Source of the DNA: Rudaea cellulosilytica DSM 22992
GTDB taxonomy: Bacteria; Pseudomonadota; Gammaproteobacteria; Xanthomonadales; Rhodanobacteraceae
Assembly (NCBI RefSeq): GCF_000378125.1
Contig: NZ_KB899241.1
Location: 1,711,652 to 1,775,651 of the forward strand
Direction of reading: 5' to 3'
DNA length: 64,000 bases
Shown: positions 39,514 to 47,791 of the stretch, piece after piece
How the letters are laid out: the number at the start of each line of letters is the position of its first letter
Position numbering within the stretch: position 1 is the stretch's first letter
Program-made: the position numbers and the translations under genes
Notes under the pieces: model-generated
What the model was told of the DNA's origin: nothing
The model's database searches: none
Seen by the model: the letters and a program-made list of their open reading frames with translations, nothing else

Positions 39514-39550
39514 CAAAGGGGAGCACTTTGTGCTCCCCTTTGTGCTTTTT
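39514..39550 (+). terminator. Rho-independent terminator after the surface-protein gene
   Basis: A 13-bp perfect stem (39514-39526 with 39530-39542), loop TTT, is followed by GC and a run of five T at 39546-39550. It is 34 bp after the stop codon. Confidence 0.88.
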
Positions 39551-39647
39551 GGGGGTCGTAAAAAAATGAAGGATTGGCGGTGCCGTGCAGAACCGCGGTC
39601 CTGATACGTTGTCGATATCCAGCCTTGCAGAAATCGGAGTACATAAC

Positions 39648-40712
39648 ATGCTGAACAAACTGTTCTTGGCCAGCGCAGCAATGCTGCTGGTCTCCTCGGC
39701 GTTCGCCCAAACCCCTGCCACCACAACCACGACTTACAGCACCCCGCCGACCATCGTCGCGGGAGGTTGCAACATCACCGGCGCCACCGTCTTCCATTAC
39801 GATCCGTCCACGAATACCATTACCCTCGACAATGCTACGGACAGCTGCAGCACCAGCCCCCCCGGCAACCAGACAGCCAGCGTGTCCGTTTCCATCAGTC
39901 CGACGAGCTATACGCTTGGCTCAAGTGCGGCCCCGCCGGTCGTCAGCGTGACCTACAATACCCCGGCGGCCGCGGTGACCTGTACGCTCAATCCGACCAA
40001 CGGATTCTCGGTCACCTCGGCCGGCACCATCACCGGAACCGGTACGTTCGCGCTCAGTGCGCCTACAACGCAAGGAACTTTCACCTTCACGCCGACGTGT
40101 ACGACCAATACGAGCGGCTACAACCCCGCGGTCTCGGTGTCGGGATCCACGTCGCTGACGGTCAACCCCGCCCCGGTTAACACCAGTGGTTGTGATGCCA
40201 CTCAGATGAGTTCGTCGCTGAACGGAATCACGCTTAAGCGCCAATGCAGCGGCCAGGTCAATATCATGCCGAGCACTATTGCCTACAACAATGCGCTGAC
40301 CGATCTCGGCACGGTGTTGGGCAACTCGTCGTTCCCGGCCTACAAGTACGCCGGCTACTCGCCAACGTTCACGATCCAGTCGGGTTATTACGTCGCGTTG
40401 GCATTCAAGCCCACGACGACCGGCGCGTTCCAGCTCGTGGCCAATACCAGCTATGGCGACGGCGGCATGATCTCGCTGAGCACGGTGCCCGGAGCGCTCA
40501 CCCGAGGCAGCACCGGCGCGATCTGCGTGCAGGGCGCCAATGCGTCGAACAGCTTGTACGTCAGTACTACGTCGTCGACCTGTCAGGTGACGGCGGGCAC
40601 GACCTACTACATCAATTTCGCCGATACGAACATCAACGGCGATGCGCTCTGCTACAACGGCTCGGCCGGCAGCTGCAACACCTCGCAGGTGTCGTACACG
40701 CTGTACAGGTAA
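39648..40712 (+). CDS. Secreted Thr/Ser-rich protein of unknown function
   Basis: This 354-residue protein has a signal peptide (FLASAAMLLVSSAFAQ). A Thr/Ser-rich N-terminal half carries immunoglobulin-like repeat character (VSVSISPTSYTLGSSAAPPV, LNPTNGFSVTSAGTITGTG). The C-terminal region has regularly spaced cysteines and ends SCNTSQVSYTLYR. The C-terminal half resembles beta-sandwich surface modules but I cannot name it. GGAG lies 9 bases before the ATG. It stands alone between two terminators, near the secretion locus, and may be another exported client. No PEP-CTERM or IPTL sorting tail is present. Confidence 0.82.
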   Translation: MLNKLFLASAAMLLVSSAFAQTPATTTTTYSTPPTIVAGGCNITGATVFHYDPSTNTITLDNATDSCSTSPPGNQTASVSVSISPTSYTLGSSAAPPVVSVTYNTPAAAVTCTLNPTNGFSVTSAGTITGTGTFALSAPTTQGTFTFTPTCTTNTSGYNPAVSVSGSTSLTVNPAPVNTSGCDATQMSSSLNGITLKRQCSGQVNIMPSTIAYNNALTDLGTVLGNSSFPAYKYAGYSPTFTIQSGYYVALAFKPTTTGAFQLVANTSYGDGGMISLSTVPGALTRGSTGAICVQGANASNSLYVSTTSSTCQVTAGTTYYINFADTNINGDALCYNGSAGSCNTSQVSYTLYR

Positions 40713-40722
40713 GGCGTTCTGT

Positions 40723-40751
40723 AAAGCCCCCGCGACAATGCGGGGGCTTTT
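40723..40751 (+). terminator. Rho-independent terminator after the Thr/Ser-rich protein gene
   Basis: AAAGCCCCCGC (40723-40733) pairs with GCGGGGGCTTT (40740-40750) around GACAAT, ending in TTTT. It lies 10 bp after the stop codon. Confidence 0.88.
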
Positions 40752-40783
40752 CGAAGCGGCAAGCTGGATTGTTCAATCAATTT

Positions 40784-40814
40784 CAAAGGCCGGATAATTC
40801 CGGCCTTTGCTTTT
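40784..40814 (+). terminator. Second terminator-like hairpin just before the parvulin gene
   Basis: CAAAGGCCGG (40784-40793) pairs with CCGGCCTTTG (40800-40809) around ATAATT, followed by C and TTTT. It ends only about 17 bp before the parvulin start, so it may act as a backup terminator or a leader attenuator for that gene. Confidence 0.7.
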
Positions 40815-40830
40815 AGGCAGAAGGGAAGAC

Positions 40831-41772
40831 ATGACGCTAAAGAAAATTTTCGGCACGATTCTGGCGCTGGCCGGCATCGCGGGTACGGCATTCGCGGGCG
40901 ACGATGTGGAGCTGGTCAAGCAAGGCGGCACCGCGGTGACGTTGGCGGACGTCGATGGTTTCCTGCAGCAGATGCCCGAGAATCAGCGAGAAACCTATCT
41001 CAGCAGCCCCGATCGTGTGCAGCAGATGCTGATCGGCATCCTGCGCGACAAGCAATTGGCGAACCAGGCCATTGCGATGAAGCTCGACCAGGATCCGCAC
41101 GCGCAGGCCGAAATCGCTTTCGCTCGCGACCGGATTTTGTCGCGCAGACGGATGAATGCCTACGAGGCCTCGCTTCAGATCCCTTCGATGGAAACCGCGG
41201 CAAAGGAACAATACCTGGCGCATAAGGCCGACTACGTCGTTCCCGAAGTCGTCGACGTGCAGCACGTGCTGATTTCCGAACAAGGCCGCAACGACGCGGA
41301 CGCAAAAGCGCTGGCGGAAAAAGTTCGCGCGGAAGCGGTGGCCGATCCCGCGGCCTTCGACCAGCTGGTGAAGAAATATTCGGAGGATCCTTCGAAGGCA
41401 AGCAATCTTGGGCAGATTCGCGATGCGACGTCGTCTAAACTGGTGGGCGAGTTCAGCGCCGCTGCGAAAAAGCTGACGAAAGTCGATGAGATTTCGCCGG
41501 TGGTCAAGACCGCATACGGCTACCACGTGCTCAAGTTGATTCAGCGCACACCAGCGAAACCGCAGGAGTTCGGTGCGGTCAAGGATCAGTTGATCGCCAA
41601 GCTCAAGCAGAACTATGTCGCCGAACAACGCAAGGCGTTTCTTGCCAAACTGGACAACGGGGCGTCGAGCGTCAATCCACAAGGCATGGAGGCCATGCGC
41701 GAACGCTACAAGCTCGGAGAACAGCCTGACATCGGCGCTGCAACCAAGGCGGCGGAGAAAGGTTCTAAGTAA
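40831..41772 (+). CDS. Periplasmic parvulin-type peptidyl-prolyl isomerase
   Basis: This 313-residue protein has a signal peptide (ILALAGIAGTAFA), an N-terminal SurA-like helical part (about 25-125) and a PpiC/parvulin domain (about 135-235; VQHVLISEQGR, QLVKKYSEDPSKASNLGQI, VVKTAYGYHVLKLIQR). It should assist folding of exported or outer-membrane proteins. It is shorter than SurA, with one parvulin domain, and closer to PpiC/PrsA-like foldases. AAGGGA lies just before the ATG. Position next to secretion genes suggests it serves secreted clients. Confidence 0.9.
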   Translation: MTLKKIFGTILALAGIAGTAFAGDDVELVKQGGTAVTLADVDGFLQQMPENQRETYLSSPDRVQQMLIGILRDKQLANQAIAMKLDQDPHAQAEIAFARDRILSRRRMNAYEASLQIPSMETAAKEQYLAHKADYVVPEVVDVQHVLISEQGRNDADAKALAEKVRAEAVADPAAFDQLVKKYSEDPSKASNLGQIRDATSSKLVGEFSAAAKKLTKVDEISPVVKTAYGYHVLKLIQRTPAKPQEFGAVKDQLIAKLKQNYVAEQRKAFLAKLDNGASSVNPQGMEAMRERYKLGEQPDIGAATKAAEKGSK

Positions 41773-41847
41773 CCTTTCAGCAGGCGCATCATTTCGATGA
41801 GCGAAATCCTGCGTCCGCTCTCGATCGTCCCCATGTAAAAGCAACTG

Positions 41848-41875
41848 GCTTTGGCTCGAAGATTCGAGCCAAAGC
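41848..41875. repeat. Perfect 13-bp palindrome upstream of wzm
   Basis: GCTTTGGCTCGAA (41848-41860) and its exact complement (41863-41875) flank just two bases. It lies about 100 bp before the wzm start in a 199-bp gap. No T-run follows, so an operator or an RNA hairpin is more likely than a terminator. Confidence 0.6.
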
Positions 41876-41971
41876 TGACGGCATTGCAAAAGAAAGCAGA
41901 AGCAGGCCATGGGAATCCCAAGAACGCCTCGCCACAGCGTTCGCATACAATTCAGACGGTAGTTCGATGGC

Positions 41972-42781
41972 ATGACACTCGATGAGCTCCAACCGCGTAG
42001 AGTGGGGAAATTGCGGGCCATCTCGCTCCACTTCATTCGCCGCGAGTTGCACAACCGTTATCTGGGCAGCATCAGCGGTGGCGTGTGGGCATTGCTGCAA
42101 CCGCTGATCCAGCTGGTCATCTATGGTTTCGTCTGGACCTACGTATTCAACATGCGCTTGCCGGGAGCGGGCGCCACACCGGTGGCGATCGTGCCGTTTC
42201 TCGCGCTCGGCGTGTGGCCATGGAACGCCTTCAGCGAAGCCGTGCTGCGTTCGGCCACGGTGATCCAGGACAATGCGGGACTGATCGGCAAAGTCGCCTT
42301 CCCGCGGGGCGCGCTCGTCTTCGCGGCGAGCAGCGCGAGCTTTCTCCTGCACGGCGTCGGTTTCATCGTCGTCGTGATAGCGAGCGAATTGCTCGGCGTG
42401 CCTTTGCAGCTCGTGCATCTGCCGTTGGCCCTGCTCGCGTTCACGCTGTTGTTTGTGCTGGCGCTCGGCTTTGGCTATCTATTCGCCGCAGTGCAGGTGT
42501 TTGTGCGTGATACCTCGCAGGTGCTCGCACAACTGCTGCCGTTGATGATGTTCACCGCGCCCGTGCTGTATTCGCGCGATTATCTGCCCGAGCGATTCCG
42601 CGCCTGGCTCGGCTGGAATCCTTTCACGTTCTACCCCGAGTATCTGCGTGCCGAACTGCTCGGCATCGGCACGGTCGGCATCGGCGCGCAGCTGGCTGCG
42701 CTCGTGCTGGCGTTCGCAGTCCTCGCACTAGGCTACGCGGTGTTCCGCCGACTGGATGCGCGCTTCGAGGATTTCCTGTGA
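41972..42781 (+). CDS. wzm: ABC-2 permease of polysaccharide exporter (Wzm)
   Basis: This 269-residue inner-membrane protein has six predicted helices and is of the ABC-2 type (LHFIRRELHNRYLGSISGGV at the N-terminus, then WALLQPLIQLVIYGFVWTYV). Together with Wzt it moves a lipid-linked glycan, such as O-antigen or capsule, from cytoplasm to periplasm. The gene starts the surface-glycan operon and overlaps wzt by 4 bp (GTGA). Confidence 0.93.
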   Translation: MTLDELQPRRVGKLRAISLHFIRRELHNRYLGSISGGVWALLQPLIQLVIYGFVWTYVFNMRLPGAGATPVAIVPFLALGVWPWNAFSEAVLRSATVIQDNAGLIGKVAFPRGALVFAASSASFLLHGVGFIVVVIASELLGVPLQLVHLPLALLAFTLLFVLALGFGYLFAAVQVFVRDTSQVLAQLLPLMMFTAPVLYSRDYLPERFRAWLGWNPFTFYPEYLRAELLGIGTVGIGAQLAALVLAFAVLALGYAVFRRLDARFEDFL

Positions 42782-44055
42782 ACACGGTGCGGAACGAGGC
42801 CACGGTCGCGACAGGCGGCGCAGACCTGCTCGCCGTGGCGCGCGATCTCGGCAAATCCTATCCAAAGGTGTTCCGCCGCCGCGATCGCCTGCGCGCGCTG
42901 GGCAAATTGCTCGTCGGCATCGACGACCTCGACTCGGTGCCCGTGTTGCGCGGAGTCAATCTCGACGTCCTGCGCGGCGAGTCGCTCGGCCTGATCGGCG
43001 AGAACGGCGCCGGCAAGTCGACGCTGCTCAAGCTGCTCACTGGCGTGCTGACGCCGACGACGGGCAGTGTCGAGGTGCGCGGCCGGGTCGGCGCGCTGCT
43101 CGAACTCGGCGCCGGTTTCCATCCTGAATATACCGGTCGCGACAATGTCGCGATGTCGGCGGCGCTGTATGGCCTCGCTGCCGATGAGCTGCGCGAGAAA
43201 CTGCCGCAGATCATCGAATTCGCCGACATCGGCCGCTACGTCGACGAACCGGTGAAGCACTATTCCTCGGGCATGGTCGTGCGCCTCGGTTTCGCGATCG
43301 TCGCCGCACTCAGGCCGGACCTGCTTATCACCGACGAAGTACTCGCCGTCGGCGACGAGTCGTTCCAGAAGAAATGCGTGCGCTGGATGGAGGATTATCT
43401 CGCCCATGGCGGCACGCTGATTCTCGTCTCGCACAGCATGTACCACATCCAGAAGCTGTGCCGGCACGCGCTGTGGCTGCGCCAGGGCGAAGTGGCGGCC
43501 GCCGGCGACGTGTTCGAGGTGACCCAGGCCTACCTCGCCTACCACGAACGCAAGTCGGTGGCCGCGCCGGATCGCGGCATCATCGCCGCGCAGGGCGTCG
43601 AATTCCACCTGCTTGGCCTGGCCGCCAACGATCTGGAGCAGGAAACGCCGGTGTTCCTCAACCAGGGCGACACGTTGCGCCTGACCGCGCGCGTGCGCTC
43701 GCGTGACGGGCGTCCACCGACTGTGGCGTTCGGCATCGCACGCGTGGACGGCACGGCCGTGTACGGCGTCAGCAGCGAGATGGACGGCATCGCACCGCAG
43801 CGTCTCGATGCGCACACTTGGGTCGCCGAAATCGTGTTCGACGATCTTACCCTGCTGCCGGGAGCCTACACGGTCAAGGCGCATCCGATGGATACCGAGG
43901 GCGTGCGCCTGTTCGACACGATCGAGCGCGGTATCGTCGTGCGCGGCAGTACGCGCGAATTTGGCCTGGTCCGGCTGCATCACCGCTGGAACGATGCGCC
44001 CGCACAAGTCATGGCGCAAAATGGCGCCGATTCAGCTTCTTCGAGTTCGTCATGA
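42778..44055 (+). CDS. wzt: ABC ATPase of polysaccharide exporter (Wzt)
   Basis: This 425-residue protein has Walker A GENGAGKST (about residue 79), the signature HYSSGMVVRLGF, Walker B LLITDEVLAVGDE and the H-loop LVSHSMYH. The C-terminal region (about 260-410) is a beta-sandwich like the Wzt carbohydrate-binding domain that recognises the modified glycan end. Its presence suggests a terminal cap, such as a methyl group, is read before export, in line with the methyltransferase gene next door. The start is a GTG overlapping the wzm stop; the end overlaps the methyltransferase start (ATGA). Confidence 0.95.
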   Translation: MNTVRNEATVATGGADLLAVARDLGKSYPKVFRRRDRLRALGKLLVGIDDLDSVPVLRGVNLDVLRGESLGLIGENGAGKSTLLKLLTGVLTPTTGSVEVRGRVGALLELGAGFHPEYTGRDNVAMSAALYGLAADELREKLPQIIEFADIGRYVDEPVKHYSSGMVVRLGFAIVAALRPDLLITDEVLAVGDESFQKKCVRWMEDYLAHGGTLILVSHSMYHIQKLCRHALWLRQGEVAAAGDVFEVTQAYLAYHERKSVAAPDRGIIAAQGVEFHLLGLAANDLEQETPVFLNQGDTLRLTARVRSRDGRPPTVAFGIARVDGTAVYGVSSEMDGIAPQRLDAHTWVAEIVFDDLTLLPGAYTVKAHPMDTEGVRLFDTIERGIVVRGSTREFGLVRLHHRWNDAPAQVMAQNGADSASSSSS

Positions 44056-44945
44056 CGACTTCGCCCTCTGCGCCGGCCTTGGAATTTACCGGCGAGCGCT
44101 TCACCCCCGAGTGCGTGCGCGAGATCTGGTACGAGCACTGGGCACGCTACGCCTTTGCTCTTGATTTCGCGCGCGACAAGCGCGTGCTCGACGCAGCCTG
44201 TGGCGAGGGTTTCGGCAGCGCCTTGCTTGCGCGTAGCGCGCGCTCGGTAATCGGCCTGGACGTGTCCGCGCAGGCGGTCGCACACGCGCAGGCGCGCTAT
44301 GGCGGCGCCGCGAACCTGCGCTATGTCCAGGGCGACTGCACGCAGCTCGATCTGCCTGCCGCAAGCGTCGACCTCATCGTTTCGATCGAGACCCTTGAGC
44401 ACGTCGCGGCTCAAGAGGCGATGGTTGCCGGCTTCGCGCGCGTCCTCGGTGAGGACGGCATTTTCATCGTCTCCTCACCTGACAAGCGCACCTACAGCGA
44501 CGTCACCGGTTTCCGCAACGAATTTCACGTACGCGAGCTGTATCGCGACGAATTGCTGGCTCTGCTCAAGTCGCATTTTCCCGAAGTACGCCTGTACGGA
44601 CAGAAGCTGCTGTTCCAGTCCGCGATCTGGGCGCTGGACGATGGCGAATCGCCGACTTGCAAAATCGCCGCGAAGACCGCCGAAGCGGCCGCCGACGGCT
44701 CGACTTTGGTAAAATCCGGCCTGCAATACGACCCGCTGTATTTCATCGCGGTGTGCTCGCGCCGGCCGCTGGGCGAGTTGCCGCGGCTGGCGTTGTTTGG
44801 CGACCGGGCCGAATCGGTGTACACGCACTACAACCATGAAGTGCGCAAGAACATCGCCGCCGGCGGACGCATAGCCGAACTCGAAGCGCAGGTCGAAATG
44901 CTGCGCGCCGAGGTCGAGCGCTTGCAGACTGCGGCGAAATCGTAA
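44052..44945 (+). CDS. SAM-dependent methyltransferase
   Basis: This 297-residue class I methyltransferase has motif I VLDAACGEGFGSALLA (about 39-54), motif II around IGLDVSAQAV and motif IV near DLIVSIETLEHV. The C-terminal about 40 residues form a coiled coil (AELEAQVEMLRAEVERL). It may methylate a sugar or the reducing or non-reducing end of the exported glycan, as WbdD-type enzymes do, and the coiled coil would suit chain-length control; both are inference. It overlaps wzt by 4 bp. Confidence 0.9.
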   Translation: MTTSPSAPALEFTGERFTPECVREIWYEHWARYAFALDFARDKRVLDAACGEGFGSALLARSARSVIGLDVSAQAVAHAQARYGGAANLRYVQGDCTQLDLPAASVDLIVSIETLEHVAAQEAMVAGFARVLGEDGIFIVSSPDKRTYSDVTGFRNEFHVRELYRDELLALLKSHFPEVRLYGQKLLFQSAIWALDDGESPTCKIAAKTAEAAADGSTLVKSGLQYDPLYFIAVCSRRPLGELPRLALFGDRAESVYTHYNHEVRKNIAAGGRIAELEAQVEMLRAEVERLQTAAKS

Positions 44946-44999
44946 ACTCGCTTGCGCGGCGATTGCGCCGCAGGCATCTCCTTTCTTTCAGGCAATCTC

Positions 45000-46856
45000 T
45001 TGAGCTACCAATTCAACTACACCCTGCCGCCGCTGAATGCCGCGGCGCCGAAGGCCGATCCGAACGCGCCGACCTATGCGTCCGAGGACGGCATGGTCGC
45101 CTCACTGTCGAGCCAGGAATGCATTTTCCAGATCCGGCGTACGGGCGAGCCGCACGTCATGACCTTCCAGGTCCTGCAGGCGATGGACCAGTGCCGCGAG
45201 TTCCGCACGCTCGACGAGCATGTCGCCCGCATTCAGTCGACCCAACCCGCACTCGCCAGCAAGCGCGACGACGTGAAGCGCGTGCTAGAAAGTCTCGTCC
45301 AGCGCAAGTTGCTCATCTCCGATGCCAGCTTCGTCGAGCGCCTCGGCACGTCGTCCGCGATCGCGCAGGCGCCGATGCGCGCCGTATTCATCCGCGCCTG
45401 CGACCGCCCGCAGCAACTCGCCCACCTGTTGACCTCGCTTGCCGAGTACGAGCGCCGCTTCCGCGCCGGCCGCCGCTACGTGCTGCTCGACGATTCGGTA
45501 CTGCAGGCGAGCATCAATGAGCAGCGCGATCTGCTGCGTGAATTCGCGCGCACGACCGGCTGCAAGGTGCACTACATCGGCCACGCCGAACGCACCAAGA
45601 TCGTCGACAAGCTGGCGCGCGAATTCCCGCAGGCGAAGGCGACGATCCAGAACCTGCTCGTGCGCGATAAGAGCGCAGGTACGCAGCGCTTCGGCGGCGG
45701 CCGCGGCTGGAACATGGCCTTGCTGCTTTCGGCCGGCTCGCGCTTCGCGCTGCTCGACGACGACCTGCGCCTGAATCTCAAGCGACCGCCGTTCGCGCGC
45801 GTCGGACTCGACCCGAACCCGTCGCCGCCGATGGAAGCGGCATTCCTGGCCAATATGGAGGAAGCGTTCGGCTACGGCGAGGACGTCGATCAGGATCCGT
45901 TCGCGCTGCATCTCGATGCCTGCGGGCAGATGCTCGGCGCGCTGACGCGTACGGCGTATCCGCTGTCGCGCCAGGCGTTGCGCGGAATGAACCTGTCGCG
46001 GCTGGAAATCCTGTCCGCGCCGTCGCGCGTCGTCGCCACCCAGCTCGGCACCTACGGCAGCGCTCGCACCGAGAACGGCTTGTGGCTGTATCGGCTCGAG
46101 GGCCGCAGTCGCGAGGAACTGTGGCGCGAGCGTGCAAGCTACCTGCGCAACACCGAGGCGCAACACATCTGGTTCGGCGTCGCCCAAGCGTTGCCGAAGG
46201 AAATCACCGGGTTTACCCCGTTCACATTCGACAACAGCCTGTTGCTGCCGTGCACGAATCCGGTCGGTCGCGGCGAGGACAGCCTGTGGAGTGCGCTGAC
46301 CCGCTACGCGCATCCCGACGCGGTCGTGCTCGAACTGCCCGAAGCGATCGCGCATGTGCAGGAAAGCCAGCGCAACCGCTCCGAGATCACGCGTAGCGCA
46401 TTTGCTCCGCGCGTCAACCTGTTCCTGCGCGACTATATCCAGCGGCAATTCGGCCTGTACAAGGCAGCCGATCCCGCGCAGCGGCTTTCGTTCTTTGCCG
46501 ACGTGCTACGCGATCTTGCCGGCGCGAGCGAGGCCGAGCGCGTGTCGAATCTGCGCGAATACCTGAGCTACGCGCGTGCCGATCTGATCGATCGCCTGCA
46601 GCACCAGATCGAAGCGGCGACCGAGGCGCCGATCTACTGGCAGGCCGATGCGCGCGCGATCGTGGAAAGCAACGCCAAGGCGCTTCTTGCGAAGGTTCCG
46701 CCGCGGCTGGGCGACTGGCCCGAAGACATCGACGATGCCGGTTGCGCCAAGGCGCTCGTCGGCGAGCTCGACGGCATGGCCGATGCGCTCGAGCATTGGC
46801 CGGCGCTGTGGCGTCACGCAGCAGAGCAGGGCGAGAAGCTGCTCGGCGCGCTGTAG
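45000..46856 (+). CDS. PqqD-like domain fused to glycosyltransferase-like domain
   Basis: This 618-residue cytoplasmic protein belongs to no family I can name. Residues about 25-110 look like a PqqD/RRE-type winged helix (LSSQECIFQIRR, then FQVLQAMDQCREFRTLDEHV and RVLESLVQRKLLIS). Residues about 125-300 look like a GT-A fold: FIRACDRPQQLAHLLTSLAE, GRGWNMALLLSAG and the acidic motif FALLDDDLRL, a likely metal/nucleotide-sugar site. The remaining 300 residues are helical. The start is a TTG at 45000 giving MSYQFNYTLPP; the ribosome site is weak, so this is uncertain. It lies between the methyltransferase and a GT2 gene in the glycan operon. Confidence 0.75.
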   Translation: MSYQFNYTLPPLNAAAPKADPNAPTYASEDGMVASLSSQECIFQIRRTGEPHVMTFQVLQAMDQCREFRTLDEHVARIQSTQPALASKRDDVKRVLESLVQRKLLISDASFVERLGTSSAIAQAPMRAVFIRACDRPQQLAHLLTSLAEYERRFRAGRRYVLLDDSVLQASINEQRDLLREFARTTGCKVHYIGHAERTKIVDKLAREFPQAKATIQNLLVRDKSAGTQRFGGGRGWNMALLLSAGSRFALLDDDLRLNLKRPPFARVGLDPNPSPPMEAAFLANMEEAFGYGEDVDQDPFALHLDACGQMLGALTRTAYPLSRQALRGMNLSRLEILSAPSRVVATQLGTYGSARTENGLWLYRLEGRSREELWRERASYLRNTEAQHIWFGVAQALPKEITGFTPFTFDNSLLLPCTNPVGRGEDSLWSALTRYAHPDAVVLELPEAIAHVQESQRNRSEITRSAFAPRVNLFLRDYIQRQFGLYKAADPAQRLSFFADVLRDLAGASEAERVSNLREYLSYARADLIDRLQHQIEAATEAPIYWQADARAIVESNAKALLAKVPPRLGDWPEDIDDAGCAKALVGELDGMADALEHWPALWRHAAEQGEKLLGAL

Positions 46857-46867
46857 CCGTTGCGCAC

Positions 46868-47791
46868 GTGAGCGATTCCCGCGAGCGATCGTCCGCCGAG
46901 CAGGGTTTCACCAGCGTCGTCATCGTCACTGCCGACAGTGGCGCCGGAGTCGGCGACAACATCGAGCGCGTGCTGCGCAGCACGGCACCGGTCGAGATCA
47001 TCGTCGTTGACAACGACTCGCGTGACGGCAGCATCGAGCAGCTCGCGCTGCGCTTCGCGCAGAACGCGTCCGTGCGCATCCTGCGCAACAAGGAAAACCT
47101 GGGCTTCGGTACCGCCTGCAACCGCGGCGCGACGATCGCGCGCGGCGAAACGTTGCTGCTGCTCAACCCGGATTGCCTGGTCGAAAGCGACACGATCGCG
47201 CGACTGCGCGCCGTGCTCCGCGCGGATCCGCGCATCGGCCTGCTCGGCGTGCTGCAGGCCGGCATCGACGGGAGCATCGATCCAGCTTCGCGTCGTCGCG
47301 ACCCGCTGCTGCGGCGCGCATTGATGAGCGCGTCGGGGCTGGCGCATTTCGCCCCGCGCTGGCCGGTGTTCGCCGGTGTGGACATGCCGGCGGCTGCGAA
47401 CGAGCCGGCGGTCGAGCCGGTCGATGCGGTGTCCGGCGCGCTGATGCTGCTGCCTCGCAAGGCGTTCGATCGGATCGGCGGATTCGACGAAGGCTATTTC
47501 CTCCATTGCGAAGATCTCGATCTCTGCCGCCGAGTACGCGACGCGGGTTGGCATGTCGCCTGCGCGAACGAGGTGCGCGTGGTTCACGGCAAGGGCGGTT
47601 CGAGCCGGCATCGCCCGGTGTTCGTGGCTTGGCACAAGCGCCGCGGCATGTGGCGCTGGTTCAGCAAATTCGATCCCGCCGCGCGCAATCCCGCGCTGCG
47701 CGTTTTCGTCCGTTGCGCGATCTGGGCCGCGTTCGCGGCGAGCGTGCCGCTATTGCTTCTGCGCCGTTGCCGCGTCACGCACACGATGTAG
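46868..47791 (+). CDS. GT2 family glycosyltransferase
   Basis: This 307-residue inverting glycosyltransferase of family 2 resembles rhamnosyltransferases. The nucleotide-sugar domain carries VVIVTADSG, IIVVDNDSRDGS and the metal site LLLLNPDCLVE. The acceptor region holds VSGALMLLPRKAFDRIGGFD, then GYFLHCEDLDLCRRVR. A hydrophobic C-terminal helix could attach it to the membrane. It starts with GTG 11 bp after the preceding stop. Its last 42 bp overlap, in antisense, the end of the convergent GT2-TPR gene. It probably adds a sugar to the glycan exported by Wzm/Wzt. Confidence 0.9.
   Translation: MSDSRERSSAEQGFTSVVIVTADSGAGVGDNIERVLRSTAPVEIIVVDNDSRDGSIEQLALRFAQNASVRILRNKENLGFGTACNRGATIARGETLLLLNPDCLVESDTIARLRAVLRADPRIGLLGVLQAGIDGSIDPASRRRDPLLRRALMSASGLAHFAPRWPVFAGVDMPAAANEPAVEPVDAVSGALMLLPRKAFDRIGGFDEGYFLHCEDLDLCRRVRDAGWHVACANEVRVVHGKGGSSRHRPVFVAWHKRRGMWRWFSKFDPAARNPALRVFVRCAIWAAFAASVPLLLLRRCRVTHTM

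Noticed and set aside
37978-39726. 582-residue minus-strand frame opposite the surface-protein gene
   Set aside because: The plus-strand gene has a strong ribosome site, a signal peptide and a terminator; the minus frame has none of these and is Arg-rich.
39648-40712. Possible IPTL/PEP-CTERM sorting signal on the Thr/Ser-rich protein
   Set aside because: Its C-terminus lacks a hydrophobic helix and basic tail; it ends in VSYTLYR.
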